Positions 16,667 to 25,198 of a stretch of 64,000 nucleotides of DNA are shown piece by piece. Each line of letters starts with the position of its first letter. The stretch's first letter is position 1. The position numbers and the translations under genes were made by a program. Source of the stretch: JBBIRW01 sp037441565 (lineage in GTDB: Bacteria > Desulfobacterota > JBBIRW01); assembly GCA_037441565.1 (NCBI GenBank), contig JBBIRW010000003.1, positions 124,001-188,000 on the forward strand, written 5' to 3'. Under the pieces are notes generated by a model that had not been told where the DNA came from, searched no databases, and worked only from the letters and a program-made list of their open reading frames with translations.

Positions 16667-17854
16667 TCATCTTACAGGAAGGAGAATCCTTACAGTTGTT
16701 CCCCTTCCGTAACTCTCAGCCTCAATAAATCCACTGTGTCTGTCTATAATCTGCTTTGATATGAAAAGGCCGAGACCTGTTCCTTCCTCAGGCCTCTTTG
16801 TCGTAAAGAAAGGTTCAAATATGTGGTCCTTTATTTCTGCGGGGATTCCGGATCCTGTGTCATTGAAGGAGATCTCAACATAATCCTTATTACACCTGAA
16901 AACCCTTGATGTCCTGATCTCAAGCACACCTCCATCAGGCATCGCCCCTACTGCATTGCTGATTAGATTAAGAAATACATGTATTAAGGAATTCTCCTCA
17001 ACAGGGATCTCCGGCAGCGACCCTTCAAACTCGGCCCTTAGTTCAATATCCCTGAATCGAGAAATATAATTTTTCGAAATATGAATTGTTTTTTCGATAA
17101 GTTTATTTATATCCATGGGTCTTCTTTGATAAATCTCCTCCTTACCGAGCTGAAGAAAGTCTCTCACAAGCTCCCTTATCCGCTCAACCTCCTGGATTAT
17201 TAGATTGCATCCAAGCTTAAGCTCATAACGCTCCACTTCCCTTTCCAGGATCTTTGTCTGAAGCATTATGGCTGTAAGGGGGTTTTTTATCTCATGGAGG
17301 ATGGATGCAGAAAGCTGTCCCATATTGACAAGTCTGTTTATCTTACTCAATTTTAGAGAAATCTGCGGATCATTTAAGAGATAATCCCCTTTTTTATCAA
17401 CAGTATATCTCATGACCCTTCTCGTCCCATATGCAACCAGGAAAAATCCACCAGAATTTGCAATAGCAAATGCAAGCCTCTGTGAAGGACTGAGCCCCAT
17501 CCCACTTATCGGGGGTAAGGGTATAAGCCCTGAATATTCGATTAGTGCAAAACTGAGATAGAAGAATACAAGGCAAAAGAGGAATATATGAGGAAATGCA
17601 GGAAAGCTTCCCAGGGCTGAAATAATAATGACTGGATAATACATGAATGCCAGTACCGGATTGTCGAACCCCCCAAGGAAATGGAGGAGGAATGTCATTA
17701 AAAAAATAATCAGGAATGAAAGCAGATATGATGAACAGATCCTTTCAGCCTCGATATTCATATAGACCTGAATATCCATGAAGCTAAAAGATCTAACCCT
17801 CCTACTCCCTCTTTCGTGCTGGACCTTTTTATTATCTAACCAAATGGTATTCAT
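16667..17854 (-). CDS. membrane sensor histidine kinase
   Basis: Hydrophobic segments at about 40-60, 68-82, 88-107 and 126-143 suggest four membrane helices with almost no periplasmic domain. A HisKA domain follows (LSASILHEIKNPLTAI, phospho-acceptor His187), then a HATPase_c domain with N, G1 and G2 boxes (HVFLNLISNAVGAMPDGG, DTGSGIP, GTGLGLFISKQI). The sensor probably reads something in or at the membrane. No response regulator is adjacent, so its partner is unknown. Starts at residues 26 or 32 are possible, because the first ATG has no ribosome site. A terminator upstream separates it from the XRE-ImmA-sigma operon. Confidence 0.88.
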   Translation of the reverse strand: MNTIWLDNKKVQHERGSRRVRSFSFMDIQVYMNIEAERICSSYLLSFLIIFLMTFLLHFLGGFDNPVLAFMYYPVIIISALGSFPAFPHIFLFCLVFFYLSFALIEYSGLIPLPPISGMGLSPSQRLAFAIANSGGFFLVAYGTRRVMRYTVDKKGDYLLNDPQISLKLSKINRLVNMGQLSASILHEIKNPLTAIMLQTKILEREVERYELKLGCNLIIQEVERIRELVRDFLQLGKEEIYQRRPMDINKLIEKTIHISKNYISRFRDIELRAEFEGSLPEIPVEENSLIHVFLNLISNAVGAMPDGGVLEIRTSRVFRCNKDYVEISFNDTGSGIPAEIKDHIFEPFFTTKRPEEGTGLGLFISKQIIDRHSGFIEAESYGRGTTVRILLPVR

Positions 17855-17884
17855 GATTACAGTTTGTTAGTTTTTTTCAAATTA

Positions 17885-17912
17885 AAAAACTCCCGGATAG
17901 AAAACTATCCGG
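17885..17912 (-). terminator. terminator overlapping the end of the XRE gene
   Basis: CCGGATAG and CTATCCGG form an 8-bp stem with a 4-base loop (17893-17912). On the minus strand it is followed by GGGAGTTTTTTAATTTG. The XRE stop codon (TAG) lies inside the stem, so the transcript ends right at the gene end, before the histidine kinase. Confidence 0.8.
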
Positions 17913-18345
17913 AAGAGATTGCCTTCCTTATTGCAAGCAGAACAAATAGATAGTCCATCTTTGACCTCACATACCCCCTGAATCTCAACTCAGCCAGCAT
18001 CTCTATCTCATCATCGGTTATCCCATGCTCCTTTCTTAACTGCATATCCTCCTTTAATTCCTGGAGTGGAGCAGGATAAGGGAGGTTCTTCACCACATAT
18101 CTTTCCTCATCAATTGGAAGAAAATCACGCACATGAGGAAATGCTGCTACATATAGATAACCTGGATTAAGATCCAGTACATTAGCAAGCGCCTTTAGGA
18201 TCTTGAAACTTGGTCTTCTTAAATTTCTCTCAAGATAACCGATATAATTTGGTTTTACACCGATCTTTTTTGCAATCTCCTCCTGCGTTAATCCCAGCTC
18301 CTTTCTCCTTTCGTAAATAATTCTTCCGAAATCGGATCTTTTCAT
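17905..18345 (-). CDS. XRE-family regulator paired with an ImmA-like protein
   Basis: Residues 5-65 form a clear Cro/C1 helix-turn-helix (GRIIYERRKELGLTQEEIAK, VKPNYIGYLERNLRRP, LKALANVLDLNPGYLY). The remaining 80 residues are helical (LQELKEDMQLRKEHGITDDE) and end near KAISSG; I recognise no domain there. It follows an ImmA/IrrE-type HExxH gene by 15 bases. In ImmR-ImmA and DdrO-IrrE pairs the peptidase cuts and inactivates the HTH repressor, so the same relation is inferred here. It is 146 aa. Confidence 0.85.
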   Translation of the reverse strand: MKRSDFGRIIYERRKELGLTQEEIAKKIGVKPNYIGYLERNLRRPSFKILKALANVLDLNPGYLYVAAFPHVRDFLPIDEERYVVKNLPYPAPLQELKEDMQLRKEHGITDDEIEMLAELRFRGYVRSKMDYLFVLLAIRKAISSG

Positions 18346-18360
18346 CTCCTCCCCCTTTTA

Positions 18361-19113
18361 TCAAACACCGTAGATTTCAAAAAGCGCCCTTCTCAACTTC
18401 ATATAGTGGAAAGTTGCTGCTATATTGTAAAATGCACTTTCAAAATACCTCATCTCCCATATATTGTAAAGGGAGTGGAGATATTTTGCAGCCTTCACAT
18501 ATGCCTTGATCCTCTCAACTATGTGAAGATCCTTCCACGCCCTATTTATACCCGCATATAGGACATCCCTCACTATAGGATAGGGATAACATCCAATAGC
18601 AACGATTATGTCTGCAAAAACCTCCTCGCGACTTTTGAAAAGGGATTCTATATCTTCCGAGTTCTCTTCAAAACGATAAGGGCCAGGCTGGGCAAAAAAC
18701 AGATACCAGTAAAAATGTCCTATCTCATGACCAAAAGTTGCGAGCTGTGCAATCCTGCACCACCATCTGTTGATCGAGATTACTACTTCATCACACAGAC
18801 CATCCGGGATAACGGAGAAGTAGCCAAGAGGACCTTTCTCCTCCTGGAAATCTATAAACTTCAATCCATATTTCTCTTCATATATGCTTCTGTAAATCTC
18901 GGGGTCCCTTATTATATCCTTATTATATTCCGGGACATCCTTTCTTATTTCGTTCATGAATTCATATATATCTTCCCTTTTTAACTGAAAAAGATCCGGG
19001 AGAATCTTATTATAGTCGAGAAGCAGTATCTTTATGAGATTTACTAATCTATAAACTGGAGTGAAAATTTTTTGTAGCATGTATATTATCCAGTATAATT
19101 TATAATCTATCAC
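18361..19113 (-). CDS. ImmA/IrrE-type zinc peptidase-like protein
   Basis: The centre carries a zinc-peptidase motif, ATFGHEIGHFYWYL (HExxH), followed about 30 residues later by SREEVFADIIVAIGCY, whose Glu fits the third zinc ligand of the ImmA/IrrE family. It is 250 aa, longer than minimal ImmA, with extra N-terminal residues (about 1-90) and a helical C-terminus. It probably cleaves the neighbouring XRE repressor in response to a signal. It lies between a sigma-factor gene (16 bases upstream) and the XRE gene (15 bases downstream), so the three appear to form one operon. Overall similarity to the named family is limited, so the call rests on the motif spacing and the context. Confidence 0.7.
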   Translation of the reverse strand: MIDYKLYWIIYMLQKIFTPVYRLVNLIKILLLDYNKILPDLFQLKREDIYEFMNEIRKDVPEYNKDIIRDPEIYRSIYEEKYGLKFIDFQEEKGPLGYFSVIPDGLCDEVVISINRWWCRIAQLATFGHEIGHFYWYLFFAQPGPYRFEENSEDIESLFKSREEVFADIIVAIGCYPYPIVRDVLYAGINRAWKDLHIVERIKAYVKAAKYLHSLYNIWEMRYFESAFYNIAATFHYMKLRRALFEIYGV

Positions 19114-19129
19114 AAAAAATTAATGCGTG

Positions 19130-19579
19130 TCAATAAATATTCATTATCTTTCTTAACCTTTCTATTTCCCTTCTAACCCTTTTATAAACTGTCTCCTCCT
19201 TCACATTAAGAAACCTTGCTATATCCTCTATCTTCATACCCTTTCTGAATCTCAATCTGAATATCTCATAATTTAGCATACTTTTTTTCTTAACAATATC
19301 CATTATTTTTCCGGCTAACCTTTCCTTTTCCTCCTTCTCCTTCATGTCTTCGCGGTTTTTTAAAACTTCAAAGAATTTTTCTTCACAATACCTCCTCCTC
19401 TTCTGATTTCTCAGGAATTCCAGCGCCTCATTTTTAGAAATCCTAATTATCCACGAATCCAGATTACCTCCCCTGTATTCATTTAAAGCCAGAAATGCCT
19501 TGAAAATTGCAGTTGATGATATATCCTCTGCATCCCATTCCTGCATCCTGAATTGCGAAATCAGATGCTTTTTTATCAT
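19130..19579 (-). CDS. ECF-like sigma-70 family factor
   Basis: The 149-aa protein has a sigma region 2 (DAEDISSTAIFKAFLALNEY, then GGNLDSWIIRISKNEALEFL and RNQKRRR) and a C-terminal region 4 helix-turn-helix (YEIFRLRFRKGMKIEDIARF, NVKEETVYKRVRREIERL). This is the two-domain layout of ECF sigma factors. There is no obvious anti-sigma gene beside it. Instead the operon continues with an HExxH protein and an XRE regulator. It is divergent from the radical SAM gene 231 bases away, which is a possible target. The N-terminus is short for region 2, so a further upstream start cannot be ruled out. Confidence 0.8.
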   Translation of the reverse strand: MIKKHLISQFRMQEWDAEDISSTAIFKAFLALNEYRGGNLDSWIIRISKNEALEFLRNQKRRRYCEEKFFEVLKNREDMKEKEEKERLAGKIMDIVKKKSMLNYEIFRLRFRKGMKIEDIARFLNVKEETVYKRVRREIERLRKIMNIY

Positions 19580-19810
19580 TTCAAAATATTCAATATATAT
19601 ATAGCCCTGAAAAGCTCTAAGCCATTCTCAGGGCCTGCGGACCTCTCCTTTTCATGAATGGAGATAAGATCTACACTTTTCATAACTGGTTAATATCATA
19701 ACTCACTATTAGATATAAATTTATTATGCATAGCAGCTCAAATCAACTTTTTTTTAATTTCATGTCCAATTTTTAAAAAATCACCGTCTTTTTAAAAAAG
19801 GAGGTCAGAA

Positions 19811-21481
19811 ATGGGTAGATTTATCTTTATTACTTACAGCGGGTATCCTTATACACCATCTTCACTATTTCCTGACAATGCACTTGCAAACTTTGCTGGA
19901 ATACTTAAGAGCCATGGGCATGATGTCCTGATATTGGACTTCAATACGGTTGATTCCATCTCTGAACTGATAACCCCTGAGATCCATTTTGAGCTTGAGA
20001 GGATCTTCTATGAAATGAATTCACCGTTTTCAAAGCCTGGTGACCCATCCATAATTCTCTCATTAAAAAGGGTGGACAGGATGTTCGCTGTAAGGAAAAA
20101 GAGGATGGTTGATGTGCTCTTTTCAAGGATCACCCATCAGATAGAGAAATTCTCCCCCCATGCCATTGGATTTAAGATCTATGCGGGTGATGGGTATTTC
20201 ACATCTTGCGAGCTTGCCCATGCCTTAAAGAAATCATACCCCAGGATAAAGCTCTTTGCTGGAGGACCCCATCTTGACCTCTTTGGAGAAAGGATCTTCA
20301 CCTACACGGATGCATTTGATGCAGTAATTCAGGGAGAGGGGGAAGAGAGTATTCTGGGGCTTATGGACTATGCCCTTGGAAAATGCCCAATAGAATCTAT
20401 CCCCAATGTGATCTACAGGGAAAATGGCAGGATAAAAAGGACTTATCTGAAGAGGGTCGATGACCTGAACAACCTCCCCCTTCCCGATTATGAGCCCGAT
20501 GTGTACCCAGCCTTATCTGGTGATCAGAAGATCAAATTCTTTACTATCGATGATAGCAGAGGATGCCCGAATGCATGTCCATTTTGCGTTCATACCCCTA
20601 AAAGCGGAGGCGTTAGGAGGATAAAAAGGTCAGACCGGCTCATTCAGGATATAAAACATATCATAAAATCCTGTAATTCCCGCGTATTCCGCCTAGCAGG
20701 TTCAAACACCCCTGATCAGGTATTTTTTGGACTTTCAAATGAAATCATAAGGGAGGATCTACGGATTGCCTGGAGCGGTTTTGCATCGGTAAGGGGTATT
20801 AATCCTGATAATTTTAATCTTTACAGAAAGGCAGGGCTCCGGGCACTCTTCTTCGGGATAGAAAGCCTTGATGACAGGATACTTTACAAATCCTTCAAGG
20901 GAAAGCATACAGTTTCAGAGGCAGTGGATGTCCTGAGAAGGTGCATGGAATCCGGAATATACGCAGTATCATCACTTATCTACCCTGCACCATCAGAGAC
21001 CGAAGAAAGTGCAGCCAACACACTCAAAAATTTACTTCGCATATACAAACCTGAAGCACCGGTGATGGGATCGGTAACAGTAAATTTCCCAGGTCTTTTT
21101 CCCCATACCTCCTGGATAAAAAACCCTGACTCTTATGGCTTTTCCATAAATGATTTAGAGTCATATCTTAACCAGGCAATGAACTACAGGATAAGACAAT
21201 TCCTCCCAACGGAACTCTGGGATCCCCTTCCATACAGTCTCGATGGAAAGCTCCAGATGCAGCTTGCCCTTGAGGCGGGATTATTCAGAAGGGAAATTGA
21301 ATCGAGGGGTATCTTAACGATGCTCCTTGATGAACACTTCTTGATGGCTGAGCTCATGGAGATGAACCCGCAAGAGTTTCTCTCATTCATCCTCAGGTCA
21401 TTCTTCACGGGTCATGTGAGATCAATAAGAAATCTCGCGCAGCAGATCAACCTCAAGGCAAAGTCCATAGGGGAGGTATAA
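19811..21481 (+). CDS. B12-binding-domain radical SAM enzyme
   Basis: Residues 1-190 form a cobalamin-binding-type Rossmann region (NALANFAGILKSHGHDVLIL, IKLFAGGPHLDLFGE and DAVIQGEGEESILGLMDY). The radical SAM core follows, with the 4Fe-4S motif CPNACPFC (Cys252, Cys256, Cys259). The C-terminal 150 residues are unassigned. Enzymes of this layout (BchE/methyltransferase class) do methylations, cyclisations or other radical chemistry, often on lipids or natural products. A full AAGGAGGT precedes the ATG. It lies three bases before an acyltransferase gene, so the two probably work in one small-molecule pathway; the substrate is unknown. Confidence 0.88.
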   Translation: MGRFIFITYSGYPYTPSSLFPDNALANFAGILKSHGHDVLILDFNTVDSISELITPEIHFELERIFYEMNSPFSKPGDPSIILSLKRVDRMFAVRKKRMVDVLFSRITHQIEKFSPHAIGFKIYAGDGYFTSCELAHALKKSYPRIKLFAGGPHLDLFGERIFTYTDAFDAVIQGEGEESILGLMDYALGKCPIESIPNVIYRENGRIKRTYLKRVDDLNNLPLPDYEPDVYPALSGDQKIKFFTIDDSRGCPNACPFCVHTPKSGGVRRIKRSDRLIQDIKHIIKSCNSRVFRLAGSNTPDQVFFGLSNEIIREDLRIAWSGFASVRGINPDNFNLYRKAGLRALFFGIESLDDRILYKSFKGKHTVSEAVDVLRRCMESGIYAVSSLIYPAPSETEESAANTLKNLLRIYKPEAPVMGSVTVNFPGLFPHTSWIKNPDSYGFSINDLESYLNQAMNYRIRQFLPTELWDPLPYSLDGKLQMQLALEAGLFRREIESRGILTMLLDEHFLMAELMEMNPQEFLSFILRSFFTGHVRSIRNLAQQINLKAKSIGEV

Positions 21482-21484
21482 GAT

Positions 21485-22120
21485 ATGAGTGACTCGATCA
21501 TAAAGATATGTGAAACATATGAAGAGAGGCTTGATGTCTACAGGCTCAGATACCATGTTTACATAGAAGAGATGGGGAGAAAACAGAAATATGCTGACCA
21601 TGAGAGAAAGGTTATAGAAGAGCCTATCGACAGTAAATCCATCATATTTTCCGCAAACAAAAATGGAACATGTATAGGAACAATAAGGCTTACTATCAAA
21701 GAAGAACATCCACTTGAATGTGAGGAATTCTACGGTCTTGATAAATACATTGATTATAAGGATCATGAAATCGCAGAGGTCGGAAAATTCCTGTTTCTTA
21801 AAGAATACAGATCCACAAAATACATCCTTGACCTCCTTCTTTATGCCTACAGGTGGGCTTTTATGAAAGGGATAAGGATTGTATTTTTTAATTCAAATCC
21901 ACACCTTCTTAAACTATATACAAAAGTTGGATGCAAACCCTGCGGACCCTATTTTCTCCATCCTGATTTAAAGGAAATGGTTGCTCCACTTGTATTTATT
22001 GTTAATGATCTCCCTTATCTCATGAGGATCGGATCTCCCTTTTACAGATATAACCGCAATCTCTTCCATCTCTCCAGTAGTGAACATATACCATTAATCC
22101 TGAGAACAACTACACGCTGA
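21485..22120 (+). CDS. GNAT-fold N-acyltransferase, LuxI/FeeM-like
   Basis: The N-terminal part (EERLDVYRLRYHVYIEEMGR, then EPIDSKSIIFSANKNGTCIG and TIRLT) matches the pattern of acyl-ACP/acyl-CoA dependent N-acyltransferases such as LuxI autoinducer synthases and FeeM N-acylamino acid synthases (R..R.xVY, D..., IGtiRL). The middle (AEVGKFLFLKEYRSTKYILD) is the acyl-donor strand region, and FMKGIRIVFFNSNPHLLKLY follows the GNAT beta-bulge pattern. It is 211 aa with no signal peptide. It is co-transcribed with the B12 radical SAM gene (three-base gap). It could make an acylated amino acid or signal-like molecule. Function beyond the fold is not shown. Confidence 0.7.
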   Translation: MSDSIIKICETYEERLDVYRLRYHVYIEEMGRKQKYADHERKVIEEPIDSKSIIFSANKNGTCIGTIRLTIKEEHPLECEEFYGLDKYIDYKDHEIAEVGKFLFLKEYRSTKYILDLLLYAYRWAFMKGIRIVFFNSNPHLLKLYTKVGCKPCGPYFLHPDLKEMVAPLVFIVNDLPYLMRIGSPFYRYNRNLFHLSSSEHIPLILRTTTR

Positions 22121-22270
22121 TTCATAATAATTTTTTAATTACTTACCAACCCAACTATATCTAATCAGAAAAGGAGCGGTTGAGAAAAACATATACAAAT
22201 TTTTCTTGTATTGTATTAAAATATAGTTTAATATGTTTTAAATAAACAAAAACACAAACAGGAGGGTGTA

Positions 22271-22507
22271 ATGCCAGCAAGACCTGCTCTCAAAAAATTC
22301 CTTAAATCAAAAGGTATTAGTTATCAGGAGTTTTCAAAAAAACTTGGTATATCTCCTGGTTATCTGGGCATGATAATCCGCGGTGAAAGAAACCCCTCCC
22401 TTCAGCTCGCCAAAAAGATCTCCAAGCTTTCACGTATCCCACTGGAAAAAATGATCGGAGGCGGAAAAAAGAAGGCTGCAAGAAGGGGAAAGAGGAGAAC
22501 AGGATAA
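22271..22507 (+). CDS. mini XRE-family protein with basic tail (78 aa)
   Basis: Residues 4-62 are a helix-turn-helix (ALKKFLKSKGISYQEFSKKL, ISPGYLGMIIRGERNP, LAKKISKLSRIPLEKMI). A lysine/arginine tail follows (GGGKKKAARRGKRRTG), which could add non-specific DNA or RNA affinity. AGGAGG (22260-22265) lies five bases before the ATG. An AT-rich 150-base gap separates it from the acyltransferase and holds TTGTATT- and TATAAT-like boxes, so it may have its own promoter. It resembles the 72-aa protein at 1037-1255. Confidence 0.78.
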   Translation: MPARPALKKFLKSKGISYQEFSKKLGISPGYLGMIIRGERNPSLQLAKKISKLSRIPLEKMIGGGKKKAARRGKRRTG

Positions 22508-22577
22508 CTAACAAAAAGTGAATTGAATTGTTGCGCATCTCTGATCAATATCTCGGGAGAGATGGATGATCTGAAAA

Positions 22578-22655
<78 letters not shown>

Positions 22656-22685
22656 ACCAAAGGGGAAAGTTTTCTAAATTTCCTA

Positions 22686-22758
22686 TGGGCGGAAGAGGGA
22701 TCGAACCTCCGACCTTCGCCTTGTAAGGGCGACGCTCTCCCACCTGAGCTATCCGCCC
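22686..22758 (-). tRNA. tRNA-Val (TAC)
   Basis: The acceptor stems are GGGCGGA and TCCGCCC, the anticodon loop is CTTACAA and the T arm GGAGGTTCGATCCCTC; the length is 73 bases. CCA is not encoded. It starts eight bases after the lon stop, so it may be read from the lon transcript. Confidence 0.95.
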
Positions 22759-22765
22759 GCTTTGA

Positions 22766-25198
22766 TCATGCAATTATATCAGCTTCTATCTTTTCAGGAA
22801 ATACCTCCTCCTTTGCTAAAAAGCCCTGTCTTCTTTCAGAGGCTTCCTCACTTTCATAGATAAGCGCATTTTTGAGCACATCATCCATATCATCAACAAG
22901 GATTATCTTCATACTCCTTAGAATCCTCCCAGGTATCTCCTTCAGGTCCTTATCGTTTTCCTTTGGGATAATAACCGTTGATACACCTGCCCTGTGTGCT
23001 GCAAGGATCTTCTCCTTTATTCCACCCACAGGAAGCACAGTTCCTCTCAATGTTATCTCACCTGTCATTGCAATATCCCTTCTTACAGGAACCTTAAGAA
23101 GGGCAGATACAATAGATGTTGCCATTGTTATCCCCGCAGATGGACCATCCTTTGGTATTGCGCCCTCAGGTATATGGATGTGTATATCAACCTTCTGGTA
23201 GAAGTCACTTTCCAGGCCAAAAATATCAGCCCTTGACCTCACATAGCTCAATGCAGCCCTCGCAGACTCCCTCATAACCTCACCAAGCTTTCCCGTTATG
23301 ATAAGTTCACCCTTTCCAGGCATAACAGTTACCTCTGTTGCAAGTATCTCTCCTCCAAATTCCGTCCATGCAAGACCCATTGCAACACCTATTCTGTCCC
23401 TCTCCTCAATAACACCAAATCTGTATTTTATTGGTCCAAGATAGCTCTCAAGTTTACTTACTGTTATCTTCACCGAATAGTCCCTTCCGTGCTTTAGAAC
23501 TTCCTTTGCCACCTTCCTGCATATCCTTGCAATCTCCCTTTCCAGGTTCCTCACGCCAGCCTCTTTTGTATAATTCCTTATTATTTTAAGAAGCACATTC
23601 TCTGTAAACCTGAGGTTCCTCTCTGTGAGACCATGTGCATTGAGCTGTTTTTTAACAAGAAAATGCTTTGCTATATTAAGCTTCTCTAACTCTGTGTATC
23701 CAGGAATCCTTATAACTTCCATCCTATCGAGAAGTGCAGGAGGTATCTGGTGAAGTGTATTTGCTGTTGTTATGAACATAACCTCAGAAAGATTATAATC
23801 CACATCCAGATAGTGATCGTTGAATGCATGATTCTGTTCAGGATCCAGAACCTCAAGCAGTGCAGCAGCAGGATCCCCCCTGAAATCCGCACTCATCTTG
23901 TCCACCTCGTCGAGGAGAAAAACAGGGTTTATGGTTCCCGCCTTCCTCATATACTGGATAATCTTTCCTGGAAGTGCACCTATGTATGTTCTCCTGTGGC
24001 CCCTTATTTCTGCCTCATCCCTTACACCACCCAGCGAAACCCTCACAAATCTCCTTCCCGTTGCCCTCGCAATGGATTTTGCAAGGGATGTTTTTCCAAC
24101 ACCAGGTGGTCCAACAAGACAGAGTATGGGGCTCTTCATCCTGCCAACAAGGCTCCTTACCGCAAGATATTCAAGGATCCTTTCCTTTACATTCTCCAAC
24201 CCATAGTGATCTTCATTCAGTATATTTTCAGCTTCACTTATGTCCAGTTTATCCTCTGTTCTCTCATTCCAGGGAAGAGAGATAAGCCAGTCTATGTAGT
24301 TTCTCACAACAGTTGCCTCTGCTGACATTGGAGACATCATCTTCAACTTCTTGAGTTCATGAAGCGCCTTTCTGTTTGCCTCTTTGCTCATACCCTTTTC
24401 CTTAATCCTTTCTTCAAGCTCCTCTATCTCGCTCTTAACATCTTCGCGATAACCAAGTTCCTTCTGTATTGCCTTAAGCTGCTCATTCAAATAGAACTCC
24501 TTCTGGGTTTTCTCCATCTGCTTCTTAACACGACTTTTTATCTTTCTTTCAACCTGAAGTATCTCAAAATCAACATTGAGAAGTGATAAAACTTCTTCAA
24601 GCCTATCAACAGCGTTCAGATTCTCCAGGATGGACTGTTTCTCATGAATGCTAATATTCAGGTGATTTGCAATAATATCAGCAACCCTCCCTTCGTTATC
24701 CAATGCAACAACCATTTCAGCAATATCCGGCGGAATTCCTCTGTTTATCTTACAGTAATTATCAAAGAGAGTTTTTACCTTCTCAAGAATAGCCCTGCCA
24801 TATTCACTGAATCCAGATATTTCAGTTAGCTCCTCAATTTCTCCCTTTAGATATTCCTCATCCCTTACAAGATTTATCAGTTGTGCCCTTCTTTTTCCTG
24901 TAATGATGACTTTTAGACTCCCATCGGAGAGCCTCACGACCTGATTGATCTGACATAATGTCCCTATCCCGTATAAACTTTCCTCATCAGGTTCCTCAAC
25001 AGAGGGATTCCGTTGTGTAATTACAAAGATCATCCTGTCGGATGAAAAGCAAGCAGTAACAGCATTTATGGACTTTTTTCTCCCCACATAGATACACTGT
25101 GTGGAAAAGGGAAAAATAACAGAATCGCGAAGTGGAAGAAGTGGAATTATCCGTGTATCTGCGTCCTCGTTACAATTTCTGTTAAAGCCAAACACCAT
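22766..25198 (-). CDS. lon: ATP-dependent protease La (Lon)
   Basis: Lon degrades misfolded and regulatory proteins in the cytoplasm. The 810-aa protein has the N-terminal LON substrate domain (about 15-215), a helical linker, the AAA+ module with Walker A GPPGVGKT (363-370) and Walker B FLLDEVDKM, and a C-terminal Ser-Lys protease domain (PKDGPSAGITMATS for Ser, GGIKEKILAAHRAG for Lys). Its ATG overlaps the clpX stop codon by one base, so the two are translated together. It is the last gene of tig-clpP-clpX-lon. Confidence 0.98.
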   Translation of the reverse strand: MVFGFNRNCNEDADTRIIPLLPLRDSVIFPFSTQCIYVGRKKSINAVTACFSSDRMIFVITQRNPSVEEPDEESLYGIGTLCQINQVVRLSDGSLKVIITGKRRAQLINLVRDEEYLKGEIEELTEISGFSEYGRAILEKVKTLFDNYCKINRGIPPDIAEMVVALDNEGRVADIIANHLNISIHEKQSILENLNAVDRLEEVLSLLNVDFEILQVERKIKSRVKKQMEKTQKEFYLNEQLKAIQKELGYREDVKSEIEELEERIKEKGMSKEANRKALHELKKLKMMSPMSAEATVVRNYIDWLISLPWNERTEDKLDISEAENILNEDHYGLENVKERILEYLAVRSLVGRMKSPILCLVGPPGVGKTSLAKSIARATGRRFVRVSLGGVRDEAEIRGHRRTYIGALPGKIIQYMRKAGTINPVFLLDEVDKMSADFRGDPAAALLEVLDPEQNHAFNDHYLDVDYNLSEVMFITTANTLHQIPPALLDRMEVIRIPGYTELEKLNIAKHFLVKKQLNAHGLTERNLRFTENVLLKIIRNYTKEAGVRNLEREIARICRKVAKEVLKHGRDYSVKITVSKLESYLGPIKYRFGVIEERDRIGVAMGLAWTEFGGEILATEVTVMPGKGELIITGKLGEVMRESARAALSYVRSRADIFGLESDFYQKVDIHIHIPEGAIPKDGPSAGITMATSIVSALLKVPVRRDIAMTGEITLRGTVLPVGGIKEKILAAHRAGVSTVIIPKENDKDLKEIPGRILRSMKIILVDDMDDVLKNALIYESEEASERRQGFLAKEEVFPEKIEADIIA

